Positions 1 to 9,377 of a stretch of 64,000 nucleotides of DNA are shown piece after piece. This stretch comes from Stappia sp. WLB 29 (GTDB taxonomy: Bacteria; Pseudomonadota; Alphaproteobacteria; Rhizobiales; Stappiaceae): NCBI RefSeq assembly GCF_023507705.1, contig NZ_JALBGD010000001.1, forward strand, positions 663,212-727,211, in the 5' to 3' direction. The notes under the pieces are model-generated. The model saw only the letters and a program-made list of their open reading frames with translations, did no database searches and was not told where the DNA came from. The stretch's first letter is position 1. Every line of letters starts with the position of its first letter. A program made the position numbers and the translations under genes.

Positions 1-426
1 CTCGGCCGCCACACCCTCGATGGGGCGCGCGAGCCCCGCTCCGAACAGCGCGTCGATCACCACAGACGCCTGTCCCGGCACCACACCCAGCGTTTCCTGC
101 GAGAGCACGCCGGCGCGAAGGCCTGCCGCCGTCATTTCGGAAAAGGCTTGCGCCGCATCGCCCGTCAGCCGGCCGGGATCGCCGAGCAGCAGCACCTCGA
201 CGCGGTAGCCGCGCTGGCGGAGCACCTTCGCCGCGACGAATCCGTCGCCGCCATTGTTGCCGGGACCGGCCAGCACCAGAACCTGCCCCGAATGCCCGGC
301 CATGCGGCTGCAGGCATCGGCCACCGCCAGCCCCGCCCGCCGCATCAGGTCAATGCCCGGCACGCCGCCGGCAATGGCGAGCGCATCCGCCCGCCCCATC
401 TCGGCCGGAGTGAGAAGTTCGATCAA
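1..426 (-). CDS. nnr: NAD(P)H-hydrate epimerase domain (Nnr/YjeF N-terminal), partial
   Basis: Repairs hydrated NAD(P)H by epimerising the R form to S. Only the first 142 codons are inside the window; the gene runs off the left edge, so whether the ADP-dependent dehydratase (C-terminal YjeF) domain is fused cannot be seen. The opening LLTPAEMGRAD, the glycine-rich GPGNNGGDG at residues 54-62 and DALFG at 125-129 are hallmarks of the YjeF N-terminal fold. I place the start at a TTG whose bases overlap the TGA of the upstream VOC gene (TTGA), which implies translational coupling. No ATG lies nearby in frame before the conserved LLTPAEM, so the TTG is the natural choice. Family is certain, exact start moderately so. 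Confidence 0.85.
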   Translation of the reverse strand, partial: MIELLTPAEMGRADALAIAGGVPGIDLMRRAGLAVADACSRMAGHSGQVLVLAGPGNNGGDGFVAAKVLRQRGYRVEVLLLGDPGRLTGDAAQAFSEMTAAGLRAGVLSQETLGVVPGQASVVIDALFGAGLARPIEGVAAE

Positions 427-857
427 GCACCGCCCCCAGCGCCCGTGCTCCCGCCGGCAATCACCACCGCCTGCGGCTCGGACAGTTCGATCAGATTGCC
501 GTCGGGATCGCGAATATAAACGGAGCGCAGCGGCGATTGGGCGCCGGTGCGCGAGACGGGCCCCTCCTCGATCGGCACACCGGCCTCCTTCAGCCGTGCA
601 ATCGCCGCCTCAAGCGAGGCCACCAGAAAACACAAATCGCCCGATCCAGCCGTAGGCTTGCGCGCGGCAGGGGAAAACTCCGCCCCCGCCTTGTGCAGGT
701 TGATCTTCTGCGCGCCGAAATGCAGCGCCCGCCGGCCGCCGCCGAACACCTCCTCCTCCATGCCCAGCACACCGCAATAGAAGCCGATGGTCTCGTCGAT
801 ATCCGCAACCGTCAGGACCAGGTGGTCGAGCGCTTCGATCCGCATCCGTATCTCCAT
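423..857 (-). CDS. VOC family (glyoxalase/dioxygenase-fold) protein
   Basis: A 144-residue single-domain vicinal oxygen chelate protein. It opens with the typical LDHLVLTVADI strand and ends with VYIRDPDGNLIELSE. His12, His55 and Glu124 sit where VOC enzymes hold their metal, suggesting a metal-dependent lyase or dioxygenase. The substrate cannot be told from sequence; similar proteins are annotated as VOC family virulence or glyoxalase-like proteins without known chemistry. The ATG at 857 is preceded by AGGGA at good spacing. The frame stays open further upstream, but without family similarity. The stop overlaps the start of nnr, so the two are probably co-transcribed. Confidence 0.85.
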   Translation of the reverse strand: MEIRMRIEALDHLVLTVADIDETIGFYCGVLGMEEEVFGGGRRALHFGAQKINLHKAGAEFSPAARKPTAGSGDLCFLVASLEAAIARLKEAGVPIEEGPVSRTGAQSPLRSVYIRDPDGNLIELSEPQAVVIAGGSTGAGGGA

Positions 858-1184
858 GTCGTTTCCCTGTCTCGAATTATCGAGCACGCTCCCGCACGGA
901 AGCGCCATGTGGCAAGCGAGTTTGGCCGAATGGCACAGGCACGCAAGCCGGTTTCGGACGGCCAGGAGCAGAAGACTGCCCATCGATTGGGCGAAAAGGT
1001 CGGGATCGAGGCACTCCCCGACGACCTCCACCCCCCGTTAAGGTCGATTTGGCGCGCTCAGATTCGCCTATTTATTGTTCAATACGCACAGTATTTAATC
1101 ATAGCTTCGACGCCGGACGCTGGACGGCCCGGAAAACCCTGCTGGAATTGCCCGATTTGCAGGCTCTTTTTTCGGCAAGCAAAC
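858..1184. other. Intergenic region between VOC gene and glnB promoter
   Basis: About 330 bases without a credible gene. An AT-rich stretch at about 1066-1105 stands out from the GC-rich background and could hold a second, sigma-70-type promoter for glnB or the divergent promoter of the VOC gene. I could not pick convincing -35/-10 boxes, and I found no clear NtrC dyad. Confidence 0.5.
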
Positions 1185-1201
1185 TTGGCACGGTGCATGC
1201 T
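1185..1201 (+). promoter_or_regulatory. Sigma-54 (RpoN) promoter of glnBA
   Basis: TGGCAC at 1186-1191, five spacer bases, then ATGC at 1197-1200 match the -24/-12 pattern TGGCAC-N5-TTGC with one mismatch in the -12 box. The GG to GC distance is correct. Transcription would start near 1212, leaving a leader of roughly 60 bases before glnB. Nitrogen-regulated RpoN/NtrC control of glnB is established in rhizobia, so location and sequence agree. Confidence 0.75.
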
Positions 1202-1252
1202 AGTCAGGAGATGGCACAGGCCCGGAACGGCCGGCATTTCGAAACCGAATGA

Positions 1253-1609
<357 letters not shown>

Positions 1610-1735
1610 GGCTCTGGCCGAATTTACGGCCGAAACTTCCGGGCGGCCCGGCAGGTCCAGAAGCGGACTGCCAAGGCGGCCCATCTGCAAGAACCCCAAC
1701 GGGACCGACCCCAAGGAAAACAGGGAAAATCTTAA

Positions 1736-3145
1736 ATGACGAGCGCCAGCGACATTCTCAAGCAGATCAAGGACAAGGACATCAAGTTCGTCGACCTGCG
1801 GTTCTCCGATCCGCGCGGCAAGCTGCAGCACGTGACCATGGACGCAGGCCTGGTCGATGAGGACATGTTCGCTGAAGGCGTCGCCTTCGACGGCTCCTCC
1901 ATCGCCGGCTGGAAGGCGATCAACGAGTCCGACATGACGCTCGTGCTCGATCCGGACACCGTCCACGTCGATCCGTTCTTCGCCCAGTCGACCATCTCGA
2001 TCATCTGCGACATCATCGATCCGGTCTCCGGCGAGGCCTACAACCGCGACCCGCGCACCACGGCCAAGAAGGCCGAGGCCTATGTCAGCTCGCTCGGTAT
2101 CGGCGACACCGTGTATGTTGGCCCGGAAGCCGAGTTCTTCATCTTCGACGACGTGCGTTTCTCGGCCGATCCGTACAACACCGGCTTCAAGATCGACAGC
2201 ATGGAACTGCCGTCGAACATGGGCTCTGAATACGAGACGGGCAACCTCGGCCACCGTCCGCGCACCAAGGGCGGCTACTTCCCGGTCCCGCCGATCGACA
2301 GCTGCCAGGACATCCGCTCCGAGATGCTGACGGTCCTGACCGAGATGGGCGTCACCGTCGAGAAGCACCACCACGAGGTGGCTGCGGCCCAGCATGAGCT
2401 CGGCATCAAGTTCGACACGCTGACCCGCAACGCCGACAAGATGCAGATCTACAAGTACGTCGTGCACCAGGTCGCCCATGCCTACGGCAAGACCGCGACC
2501 TTCATGCCGAAGCCGGTCTTCGGCGACAACGGCACCGGCATGCACGTGCACCAGTCGATCTGGAAGGACGGCAAGCCCGTCTTCGCCGGCAACCAGTATG
2601 CGGACCTGTCGGAGAGCTGCCTGTACTACATCGGCGGCATCCTGAAGCATGCCAAGGCCCTGAACGCCTTCACCAACCCCTCGACCAACTCCTACAAGCG
2701 TCTGGTCCCGGGCTACGAGGCTCCGGTGCTGCTGGCCTACTCCTCGCGCAACCGCTCGGCCTCCTGCCGCATCCCCTTCACCTCCTCCCCGAAGGCGAAG
2801 CGCATCGAGGTCCGCTTCCCGGATCCGTCGGCCAACCCGTATCTCGCTTTCGCGTCGATGCTGATGGCCGGTCTGGACGGCATCAAGAACAAGATCCACC
2901 CGGGCGACGCGATGGACAAGAACCTCTACGACCTGCCGCCGGAGGAGCTGAAGGAAATTCCGACCGTCTGCGGTTCGCTTCGCGAGGCTCTGGAGTCGCT
3001 CGACGCCGACCGTGAGTTCCTGAAGGCCGGCGGCGTCATGGACGACGACCAGATCGACGCCTACATCGAGCTGAAGATGGAAGAGAACATGCGGTACGAG
3101 ATGACGCCGCATCCGGTCGAGTACGACATGTACTACTCGGTCTGA
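1736..3145 (+). CDS. glnA: Type I glutamine synthetase
   Basis: Dodecameric GSI-beta enzyme making glutamine from glutamate, ammonia and ATP, the main ammonia-assimilation step. It is full length at 469 residues. Visible marks are FDGSSIAGW at 51-59, the ATP-binding segment [12 protein letters not shown] at 259-270, and Tyr398 in NLYDLPPEE, the GlnE adenylylation site, so activity should be covalently regulated. AGGGA lies just before the ATG. It is cotranscribed with glnB and followed 40 bases later by a strong hairpin terminator. Regulation would combine RpoN/NtrC transcription with the PII-GlnE cascade. Confidence 0.98.
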   Translation: MTSASDILKQIKDKDIKFVDLRFSDPRGKLQHVTMDAGLVDEDMFAEGVAFDGSSIAGWKAINESDMTLVLDPDTVHVDPFFAQSTISIICDIIDPVSGEAYNRDPRTTAKKAEAYVSSLGIGDTVYVGPEAEFFIFDDVRFSADPYNTGFKIDSMELPSNMGSEYETGNLGHRPRTKGGYFPVPPIDSCQDIRSEMLTVLTEMGVTVEKHHHEVAAAQHELGIKFDTLTRNADKMQIYKYVVHQVAHAYGKTATFMPKPVFGDNGTGMHVHQSIWKDGKPVFAGNQYADLSESCLYYIGGILKHAKALNAFTNPSTNSYKRLVPGYEAPVLLAYSSRNRSASCRIPFTSSPKAKRIEVRFPDPSANPYLAFASMLMAGLDGIKNKIHPGDAMDKNLYDLPPEELKEIPTVCGSLREALESLDADREFLKAGGVMDDDQIDAYIELKMEENMRYEMTPHPVEYDMYYSV

Positions 3146-3185
3146 TCCGCAGGGCTCCGGCCAAGCGATCTTCTGCAAAGACAGG

Positions 3186-3216
3186 AAACCCCCGGCGTCA
3201 TCCGCCGGGGGTTTTT
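3186..3216. terminator. Bidirectional intrinsic terminator between glnA and the cyclase gene
   Basis: A perfect 12-bp stem, AAACCCCCGGCG at 3186-3197 paired with 3203-3214, closes a 5-base loop and runs into five T residues. The A run on the left arm makes it work for the convergent gene too. Confidence 0.93.
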
Positions 3217-3240
3217 CGTTTCGCGGTCGGCAGGACCGGA

Positions 3241-4065
3241 TCAGACCAGCGCAAAGACCCGGCTCGGGCCGCCCGTCGCGCCCTTGATCTTCGGTGCGCC
3301 GACGACCAGCGTCGCGCCGGTTGCCGGCACTTCGTCCAAGCCGGCAAGGCACTCCAGCCCCCAACGCCCGGACGGCAGCCAGGTGTAGTGGGTGTCGAAT
3401 GTCTTGGAGGCACCGTGGTCGAGAGACAGCGTGTCGACGGCAATGCCGACCACGCCCTTCTCCATCAGATAGAGGCACGCCTCCTTGGAAAAGCCGGGGA
3501 AGTGCATGGCCCCCTCGCCGTCTGCATTGCGATAGCGCTCGCTCGCCACATGCTGCGCCCAACCCGAATTCATCGCGACGCAGCCACCCGCCGGCACCGC
3601 GCCGTGCGCCGCCTCGAAGGTCTTGAGATCCTCGACCGAAAGCTGATGATCGGGATCGGCGGCCGCCTTCTCACGAATGTCGACGACCGCCAGCGGCACG
3701 ATCAACTGGTCCATCGGGATCTCGTCCGCGCCCACCCCGTCGGCGGAAAAATGCAGCGGCGCATCGAGATGCGTGCCGGTGTGCTCGTCGAGATGCCACT
3801 GGTACATGTTGAAGCCGTCCTTGGAGAACTCCGCGGTCCGCTCCATCCGCAGCTGCGGTTTGCCGAAGAAGGTGGGGAAATCCTCGCCCATCGCATGGGT
3901 CAGATCGACGGCACGGGTGAACGAGACATCCGCCGCGTGGGCCGCGCGCGGCGGCGGAAAGGCGGCGAAGACGGCTGCTCCCGCCGTCGTCCCGACGAGC
4001 CCCTTGAGCAGACCGCGGCGGCTCAGCCGGCGGGCAACGACTTCCTGGCATCCTGGAACGCACAT
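3241..4065 (-). CDS. Tat-exported cyclase-family (kynurenine formamidase-like) hydrolase
   Basis: A 274-residue protein of the cyclase/arylformamidase-like family, metal-dependent amidohydrolase-type enzymes. The metal-binding motif HTGTHLDAPLH is complete at residues 95-105. The N-terminus carries a twin-arginine signal: SRRGLLKG at 15-22, a hydrophobic stretch, then AHA before the mature protein, so it should fold in the cytoplasm and work in the periplasm. A periplasmic location argues against an ordinary tryptophan-catabolic formamidase. The start at 4065 has GAGGGG upstream; the open frame further upstream overlaps the divergent ABC gene and is not coding. It is convergent with glnA. The substrate is unknown. 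Confidence 0.85.
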   Translation of the reverse strand: MCVPGCQEVVARRLSRRGLLKGLVGTTAGAAVFAAFPPPRAAHAADVSFTRAVDLTHAMGEDFPTFFGKPQLRMERTAEFSKDGFNMYQWHLDEHTGTHLDAPLHFSADGVGADEIPMDQLIVPLAVVDIREKAAADPDHQLSVEDLKTFEAAHGAVPAGGCVAMNSGWAQHVASERYRNADGEGAMHFPGFSKEACLYLMEKGVVGIAVDTLSLDHGASKTFDTHYTWLPSGRWGLECLAGLDEVPATGATLVVGAPKIKGATGGPSRVFALV

Positions 4066-4206
4066 GTCTGTTTCCCCTCTTTTGGAACAGGTTGCGTTCC
4101 ATCCTAGGCTGCGTTCGCGCCGGCCCGCAATCGGCCTTTCGCCGAGCCTGCGCGGCGGCTCCCCTCCCTCTTGCGCCGCCCCGCATTTCCGGCCATTGAT
4201 CCGCCC

Positions 4207-6105
4207 ATGCTGCAGATCACCGACCTCACCTACAGGATTGCCGGACGCACGCTTCTCGAGCGAGCGAGCGTCCTGCTGCCCTCGGGCGCCAAGACCGGCT
4301 TCATCGGCCGCAACGGCGCCGGCAAGTCCACTCTCTTTCGCCTGATCACCGGGGATAGCGCGCCGGAAAGCGGCGAGATCCGCGTGCCCAAGGGCCTGCG
4401 CATCGGCCAGGTGGCGCAGGAGGCTCCGGGGACCGAACAGACGCTTGTGGAGGTGGTGCTGGCCGCCGACACCGAGCGTGCACGGCTGCTGGAGGAAGCG
4501 GAGACGGCGACGGACCCGCTGCGCATCGCCGAGATCCACACCCGCCTTGCCGATATCGACGCCCACACCGCGGAAGCGCGTGCGGCCCGCATCCTTGCCG
4601 GCCTCGGCTTCGATGCCGAGGCGCAGGCCCGCCCCTGCTCGTCCTTTTCCGGCGGTTGGCGCATGCGCGTTGCGCTGGCGGCCGTGCTGTTCTCCGAGCC
4701 GGACCTCCTGCTGCTCGACGAGCCGACCAACTATCTCGACCTGGAAGGCACGCTCTGGCTGGAAAGCTACATTGCCCGGTATCCGCATCAGGTGCTCCTG
4801 ATCAGCCACGACCGCGACCTGCTCAACAAGGCGGTCGATTCCATCGTCCATCTCGACCAGCTCAAGCTGACCTTCTATCGCGGCGGCTACGACAGTTTCG
4901 ACCGCCAGCGCCGCGAGTCGCTGCTGCTGCAGGAGAAGAACCGCGAGAAGCAGGAAGCCCAGCGCAAGCACATGCAGGCCTTCGTCGACCGCTTCCGCGC
5001 CAAGGCGACCAAGGCGCGTCAGGCGCAGTCCCGGCTGAAGATGCTGGAGAAGATGGAGCCCATCGCCGCGGTGGTGGAAACCGACGCACTGCCGATCTCC
5101 TTTCCCGATCCGGACGGGCGCCTAGCCCCGCCGATTATCCGGCTGGAAAACGTCGCCGTCGGCTATGGCGACACGACCATCCTGTCGCGGCTGTCGCTCA
5201 ACATCGACAATGACGACCGCATTGCCCTGCTCGGCTCCAACGGCAACGGCAAGTCGACTTTCGCCAAGCTGATCGCCGGGCGGCTCGAGCGGCAGTCCGG
5301 CGAGATCACCAAGGCCGCGAAGCTGAAGGTCGCCTTCTTCGCCCAGCACCAGCTCGACGAGTTGATGCCGGCGGAAAGCCCGGTTGCCCATGTGCGCCGG
5401 CTGATGCCGGATGCGCCGGAGGCCAAGGTACGCGCCCGCGTTGCCCGCTTCGGCCTGCCGACGAGCCGCATGGAGACTCCGGCGCGCGACCTGTCGGGCG
5501 GCGAGAAGGCGCGCCTGCTGCTCGGCCTTGCCACCTTCGAGGGGCCGCACCTGTTGATCCTCGACGAGCCGACGAACCATCTCGATATCGAGAGCCGCGA
5601 GGCGCTGATCCACGCGGTCAACGAGTTCGACGGCGCAGTGATCCTGATCTCGCACGACCGCCATCTGGTCGAGGCTTGCGCCGACCGGCTCTGGCTCGTC
5701 GCCGATGGCGGCGTGCGCAGCTTCGACGGCGACATGGAAGACTATCGCCGCCTGATCCTGCAAAAGGACAAGGGCGAGCGGAGCAACGGCAGAGAAGCGG
5801 CAAGGACCACCGCAGCGGCCGAGCTCGAGGACGATCGCACGGCCCAGGAAAAGCGCCGCTCGGCGGCCGAGCGGCGCGCCCGCCAGGCGCCGCTGCGCAA
5901 GGAAATCCAGGCGGCGGAAAAGGAAATGGCGCGCCTGCAGGAAAAGATCGGCAAGCTCGACGAGGCGCTCGCCGATCCGGATTTCTTCCGCAAGGATGCG
6001 GAGCGGGCGACGAAGTTCGCCAAGGAGCGAGCCTATCTGGAGAAGAAGCTGATCCGCACGGAGGAGCAGTGGCTGGAGCTTTCGGCGGAACTGGAAGACG
6101 GCTGA
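4207..6105 (+). CDS. ABC-F family ATPase, YheS-like
   Basis: A 632-residue soluble ABC-F protein with two ATP-binding cassettes and no membrane segment. Cassette 1 has Walker A GRNGAGKST (34-42), signature SGGWRMR and Walker B LLLLDEPTNYLD. Cassette 2 has GSNGNGKST, SGGEKAR and LLILDEPTNHLD. The linker FRAKATKARQAQSRLKMLEKM resembles the arm/linker of E. coli YheS. The C-terminal 100 residues form a charged coiled coil. ABC-F proteins act on the ribosome, rescuing or tuning translation. No drug-resistance context is seen, so a housekeeping role is likely. The start has no strong Shine-Dalgarno sequence but matches the family N-terminus. The HAD gene follows 20 bases after the stop. Confidence 0.9.
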   Translation: MLQITDLTYRIAGRTLLERASVLLPSGAKTGFIGRNGAGKSTLFRLITGDSAPESGEIRVPKGLRIGQVAQEAPGTEQTLVEVVLAADTERARLLEEAETATDPLRIAEIHTRLADIDAHTAEARAARILAGLGFDAEAQARPCSSFSGGWRMRVALAAVLFSEPDLLLLDEPTNYLDLEGTLWLESYIARYPHQVLLISHDRDLLNKAVDSIVHLDQLKLTFYRGGYDSFDRQRRESLLLQEKNREKQEAQRKHMQAFVDRFRAKATKARQAQSRLKMLEKMEPIAAVVETDALPISFPDPDGRLAPPIIRLENVAVGYGDTTILSRLSLNIDNDDRIALLGSNGNGKSTFAKLIAGRLERQSGEITKAAKLKVAFFAQHQLDELMPAESPVAHVRRLMPDAPEAKVRARVARFGLPTSRMETPARDLSGGEKARLLLGLATFEGPHLLILDEPTNHLDIESREALIHAVNEFDGAVILISHDRHLVEACADRLWLVADGGVRSFDGDMEDYRRLILQKDKGERSNGREAARTTAAAELEDDRTAQEKRRSAAERRARQAPLRKEIQAAEKEMARLQEKIGKLDEALADPDFFRKDAERATKFAKERAYLEKKLIRTEEQWLELSAELEDG

Positions 6106-6125
6106 GATCTGCGCGAGGAAAGTTC

Positions 6126-6824
6126 ATGGCAACGCTGACGACCATCGGTTTCGATGCCGACGACACGCTCTGGCACAACGAGCGCAATTTCCGCCTGACG
6201 GAGGAGCGCTTCACCGAGCTGCTCGCAGACTACAGCGACAGGGACAACTTGACGGAGCGCCTGCTCGCGGCGGAACGGCGCAACCTGCGTCTTTACGGCT
6301 ATGGCGTGAAAGGCTTCACCCTGTCGATGATCGAGACGACCATCGAAGTCACGGGAGGGAAGGCACCTGCGTCCGTGATCGGACAGATCCTGGACGCGGG
6401 ACGCGAGATGCTCTCCCACCCGGTCGAGCCGCTTCCCCACGTGGAAGAAACGCTGTCCGCCCTGTCGGGCAACTTCCGTCTGGTGCTGATCACCAAGGGC
6501 GACCTGTTCGACCAGGAGCGCAAGGTGGCCGAATCCGGTCTTGCCGAGCATTTCGATGCGGTCGAGATCGTTCCGGAAAAGACGGCAGAGACCTACCGCA
6601 CACTGTTCTCGCGCCATGGTGACGGCGCTGCCCGGGCGATGATGGTCGGCAACTCGCTCAAGTCGGACGTCGTGCCGGCGCTCGATGCCGGCAGCCATGG
6701 CGTCCATGTGCCGTACGAGATCACTTGGGCGCTGGAACACGCCGACATGCCGGCCGGCCGTGACCGCTTTCACCAGGTGGCACATCTGGGAGAGTTGCAG
6801 ACGCTGCTTTCGCGTTTGGGGTGA
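6126..6824 (+). CDS. HAD-superfamily hydrolase
   Basis: A 232-residue haloacid dehalogenase-fold phosphatase. Motif I is FDADDTLWH with nucleophile Asp10 and acid Asp12, motif II is LITKGD, the motif III lysine is in PEKT, and motif IV is MVGNSLKSDVVPA. The alpha-helical cap between motifs I and II is of C1 type. The substrate is not predictable; small phosphorylated metabolites are usual. GAGGAAA precedes the ATG. It lies 20 bases downstream of the ABC-F gene and is probably co-transcribed. Confidence 0.9.
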   Translation: MATLTTIGFDADDTLWHNERNFRLTEERFTELLADYSDRDNLTERLLAAERRNLRLYGYGVKGFTLSMIETTIEVTGGKAPASVIGQILDAGREMLSHPVEPLPHVEETLSALSGNFRLVLITKGDLFDQERKVAESGLAEHFDAVEIVPEKTAETYRTLFSRHGDGAARAMMVGNSLKSDVVPALDAGSHGVHVPYEITWALEHADMPAGRDRFHQVAHLGELQTLLSRLG

Positions 6825-6850
6825 CTGGCGGGCCGTAGCTGGCTGCCTGG

Positions 6851-7012
6851 CATGCCCGTCCCAGCCGGCTCCATCTGCGGCTGGTATTCCAGCGCCCGGA
6901 ACTTGCCCTCGGCCCTGGCCCGGTACATCGCCATATCCGCCCGCATCAGTTCGGTCGGATCGACCGGCTCATGGGTCGAGGCATGCCCGATACCTGCAGT
7001 AACCGCCTTGCG
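6851..7012 (-). pseudogene. Remnant of a GGDEF (diguanylate cyclase) domain C-terminus
   Basis: Read on the minus strand, this stretch gives AVTAGIGHASTHE, a short linker, then MRADMAMYRARAEGK and about ten further residues ending near PQMEPA. That matches the last quarter of a GGDEF domain, where consensus runs T-x-S-I-G followed by a helix of the LLxxADxAMYxAKxxGxN type. The GG[DE]EF active site and everything N-terminal are absent; upstream the frame turns into unrelated sequence. It therefore looks like the tail of a lost diguanylate cyclase gene. The rest of 6825-7153 holds nothing I recognise. Confidence 0.65.
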
Positions 7013-7153
7013 CTCGCATCCTTGAAGGAAGAAGCAATGGGCGCGGCAAACGCTCGGGCACGCCCGGCTTAACGCTTGGCAAAGAGCCTTCTCTGGACAC
7101 AATCCCTGGATGTATCTACCGTTGTCCGAGCGAGAAAAGCGGGCGGATAGCTC

Positions 7154-7939
7154 ATGGAGGACCGGGAAAGGCCGTCGTTCGAGTTCGGCACAACCAACAA
7201 TCTGCTTTGGCTTTCGGGATCTTCCGGCGAGCGGGACGTCACGCCCGAACCGCCCAAGGATCGAGATTTTGCACGCTCGCTGCTCGACGCGTGTCTTGTC
7301 GCGGTTCCGCTGGCGCTCGGGTATTTCGCCGGAATTGCCTACCTCGATGCCTATCTGAGCGCCTTTTCGATCTCCATTCACGAGGTCGATGCGCCCCTCG
7401 CCACGATCGTCGCCCACTCCTACACCGTCTTCACGCATGCGGGCTTTCTCTGGAAGCTGGCGGTTGTCCTATTGATGCTTTTCGGCGGCGCCGTTATCTT
7501 GTGGCAAGTCAGGCAGAGGCAGCTCGTTTCAAGCGGCTTCCCGATGCACTTCCTGGTCGCAGGAGCCGTGCTCGTTGCCAGCCTGACCGTGTTCATCGCG
7601 ATCAAGATAAGCGCCGAAGAAACGGCAAGAACGGCCGCTCAACGCGTGTGGCACGAGGCCAACGCGATCGTCGTTCCTCGAAGTTCACTGGCGTTGCTGG
7701 AGAGCAGACTGAGCGTGCACCAGCAGCTGCGCCTTTCCCGGTGTCTGGATCAGGCCACCATCAAACACGTGCTTGCAACCCCCGAGCGGTCCTTCGCCCT
7801 TTGCGTCATCGCGAAAGAGGGCTTTCTGCTGTCCCATGTCGTGACCTCGGACCGCTATCTTCCCATAAGAAGCCTCAATCCCTGCAAAGACACCGCCTGG
7901 CGCAACATGCCCTTCTGCAACAGCGAACCCAGAGGTTAG
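7154..7939 (+). CDS. Predicted inner-membrane protein, function unknown
   Basis: A 261-residue protein that I do not recognise. It has about 45 hydrophilic residues at the N-terminus, then three likely membrane helices (around residues 46-68, 96-113 and 128-150), followed by a C-terminal domain of about 110 residues with four cysteines, probably periplasmic. The ATG at 7154 lacks a strong ribosome site. The gene is separated by only two bases from the next one, which encodes an exported protein, so the pair probably functions together in the envelope. The neighbouring GGDEF remnant suggests this small patch is accessory DNA. Confidence 0.6.
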   Translation: MEDRERPSFEFGTTNNLLWLSGSSGERDVTPEPPKDRDFARSLLDACLVAVPLALGYFAGIAYLDAYLSAFSISIHEVDAPLATIVAHSYTVFTHAGFLWKLAVVLLMLFGGAVILWQVRQRQLVSSGFPMHFLVAGAVLVASLTVFIAIKISAEETARTAAQRVWHEANAIVVPRSSLALLESRLSVHQQLRLSRCLDQATIKHVLATPERSFALCVIAKEGFLLSHVVTSDRYLPIRSLNPCKDTAWRNMPFCNSEPRG

Positions 7940-7941
7940 CC

Positions 7942-8655
7942 GTGAAAGCCGTTACAGTCGCAGCCGCCATCGCCGTCTTGTCCACCTTGCCGACCGCCGG
8001 CGCCCAGGACATGGACACGGCGACACACCTTTCCTGGCAAGAATTGAAGGTCGCGATGGTGAAGTCCCCAACGGCTGACAACACCATCGTCTTCGCCACC
8101 GCCACCCCGGTGGGTCATGGAGTGCGAAAGGACGGCGACAATCCGCTTGGAGAGGTGACGCCCATCCAGGGCACCTCGGACATCTCGTTCCGTCAGTGTG
8201 GAGCGGAACATGCCGAGATCATCCCGGCAAGCAGCATCCTGCCCACGAACGAAGTCTGTGCATCGGTGCCTGGGATTTCACACCCCAGCCTCCAGGCACG
8301 GCACTGGGTCTACAGCCCCGATCTCGAAGGTTTCAAGGTCGCCGACCCGGACGATGCACAGCAACCGGGCGCAACGGCTTTCGTGAAATGTCACGATCTG
8401 CCCAGCGCATTGCTTGTTGTCGCCGGTAAGACGCAAAACGGCGAGGAGGCCATTGCCGGCCCCTCCGAGGCTTTGGCAAGCCTGGACGTGCACGCCGACA
8501 AGCAGGCCGCGGTCCCGGAGGAGACCCTGTCGACACTTTCTCAATGCAGGGTAGCCCCGGAATTCTGGACCTTCGACGCATCTACCAAGCAACTCGCGAG
8601 CGATGCCATGATCCAGATCCTGGGTGTCTCGCGGAACCGCCCGCGCGTCATGTAG
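7942..8655 (+). CDS. Predicted exported protein, function unknown
   Basis: A 237-residue protein that starts at GTG, preceded by AGAGG, two bases after the upstream stop. The first 22 residues form a classic signal peptide (MKAVTVAAAIAVL, then PTAGA before QDMD). The mature part is hydrophilic, with four cysteines in segments such as FRQCGAEHAE and VKCHDLPS that could form disulfides in the periplasm. No family is recognised. The coupling to the membrane protein upstream suggests a two-component envelope unit. The start is well supported by the signal peptide and spacing. Confidence 0.6.
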   Translation: MKAVTVAAAIAVLSTLPTAGAQDMDTATHLSWQELKVAMVKSPTADNTIVFATATPVGHGVRKDGDNPLGEVTPIQGTSDISFRQCGAEHAEIIPASSILPTNEVCASVPGISHPSLQARHWVYSPDLEGFKVADPDDAQQPGATAFVKCHDLPSALLVVAGKTQNGEEAIAGPSEALASLDVHADKQAAVPEETLSTLSQCRVAPEFWTFDASTKQLASDAMIQILGVSRNRPRVM

Positions 8656-8669
8656 CCGGGGACTGTGCC

Positions 8670-9377
8670 TCACCCCGCCCGCTGCCAGACGTCGCGGACA
8701 TGCGCGATGATGCGCTCCCCCTTGCGGATATTGTAGGGGTGGCGGTCGATGCGCTGCAGTCCGAACAATGAAAAGCGACCCAGTTCGGACAGTGCAAGCG
8801 GCCAGGGCGGCCCGTCCGGCGTACTGCCTTCGGGCGCTGTGCGTGTCAGAACCAGGAGTCTGCCGCGAGGCGCCACGAGAGAGGCGACGGCGGCGAAGGC
8901 CCGCTCGCGCAGATCGCCGGAGAGCGCCTGCAGCGTGTAGCACTCGTGCACGAGATCGAAACGGCCGCCCCAGTCCGCCGGCAGGTCGAACAGATCGGCC
9001 GCACGGTAGTCGACGGCGCTTTCCGGGAAACGCTGGCGCGCCCACTCCACCGCCTTCGGCGACAGGTCGAAACCGGTGGTGCGATAGCCGGCCTCGGCCA
9101 GTGCCTCCGCATTGTCGCCGAGCCCGCAGCCGACATCGACGGCCAACTGCCCCTCGCCCGGATGCGCCACCAGCCAGTCGACCAGTTCCGCCTTGGGCGC
9201 AAGGTCCGCCCAGGGCACGGCCGCCGCATCGCCCTCGGCCGTCTGGTAAACTGCATCGAACCAGGCGGAGCGGTCCTTCCGCTTGCCACCCTTGGCGCCG
9301 AACAGCCCGTCCAGCCGCTCGCGCGCAGCATCTCGCCGGTCCATGAAGCCCGCCGTGTCGGGCTTGTCCCCGCTCAT
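8670..9377 (-). CDS. Class I SAM-dependent methyltransferase
   Basis: A 235-residue Rossmann-fold methyltransferase. Motif I is AVDVGCGLGDNAEAL (about residues 78-92), motif II ends in TTGFDLSPKAVEWAR, and a post-I acidic segment AADLFDLP follows. The acceptor is unknown; the N-terminal FDAVYQTAEGDAAAVPWADL resembles small-molecule (thiopurine or tellurite-type) methyltransferases, which is only a hint. The ATG overlaps the TGA of holC in an ATGA arrangement, so it is the second gene of an operon with holC. The longer open frame upstream is the holC region read in another frame. Confidence 0.85.
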   Translation of the reverse strand: MSGDKPDTAGFMDRRDAARERLDGLFGAKGGKRKDRSAWFDAVYQTAEGDAAAVPWADLAPKAELVDWLVAHPGEGQLAVDVGCGLGDNAEALAEAGYRTTGFDLSPKAVEWARQRFPESAVDYRAADLFDLPADWGGRFDLVHECYTLQALSGDLRERAFAAVASLVAPRGRLLVLTRTAPEGSTPDGPPWPLALSELGRFSLFGLQRIDRHPYNIRKGERIIAHVRDVWQRAG

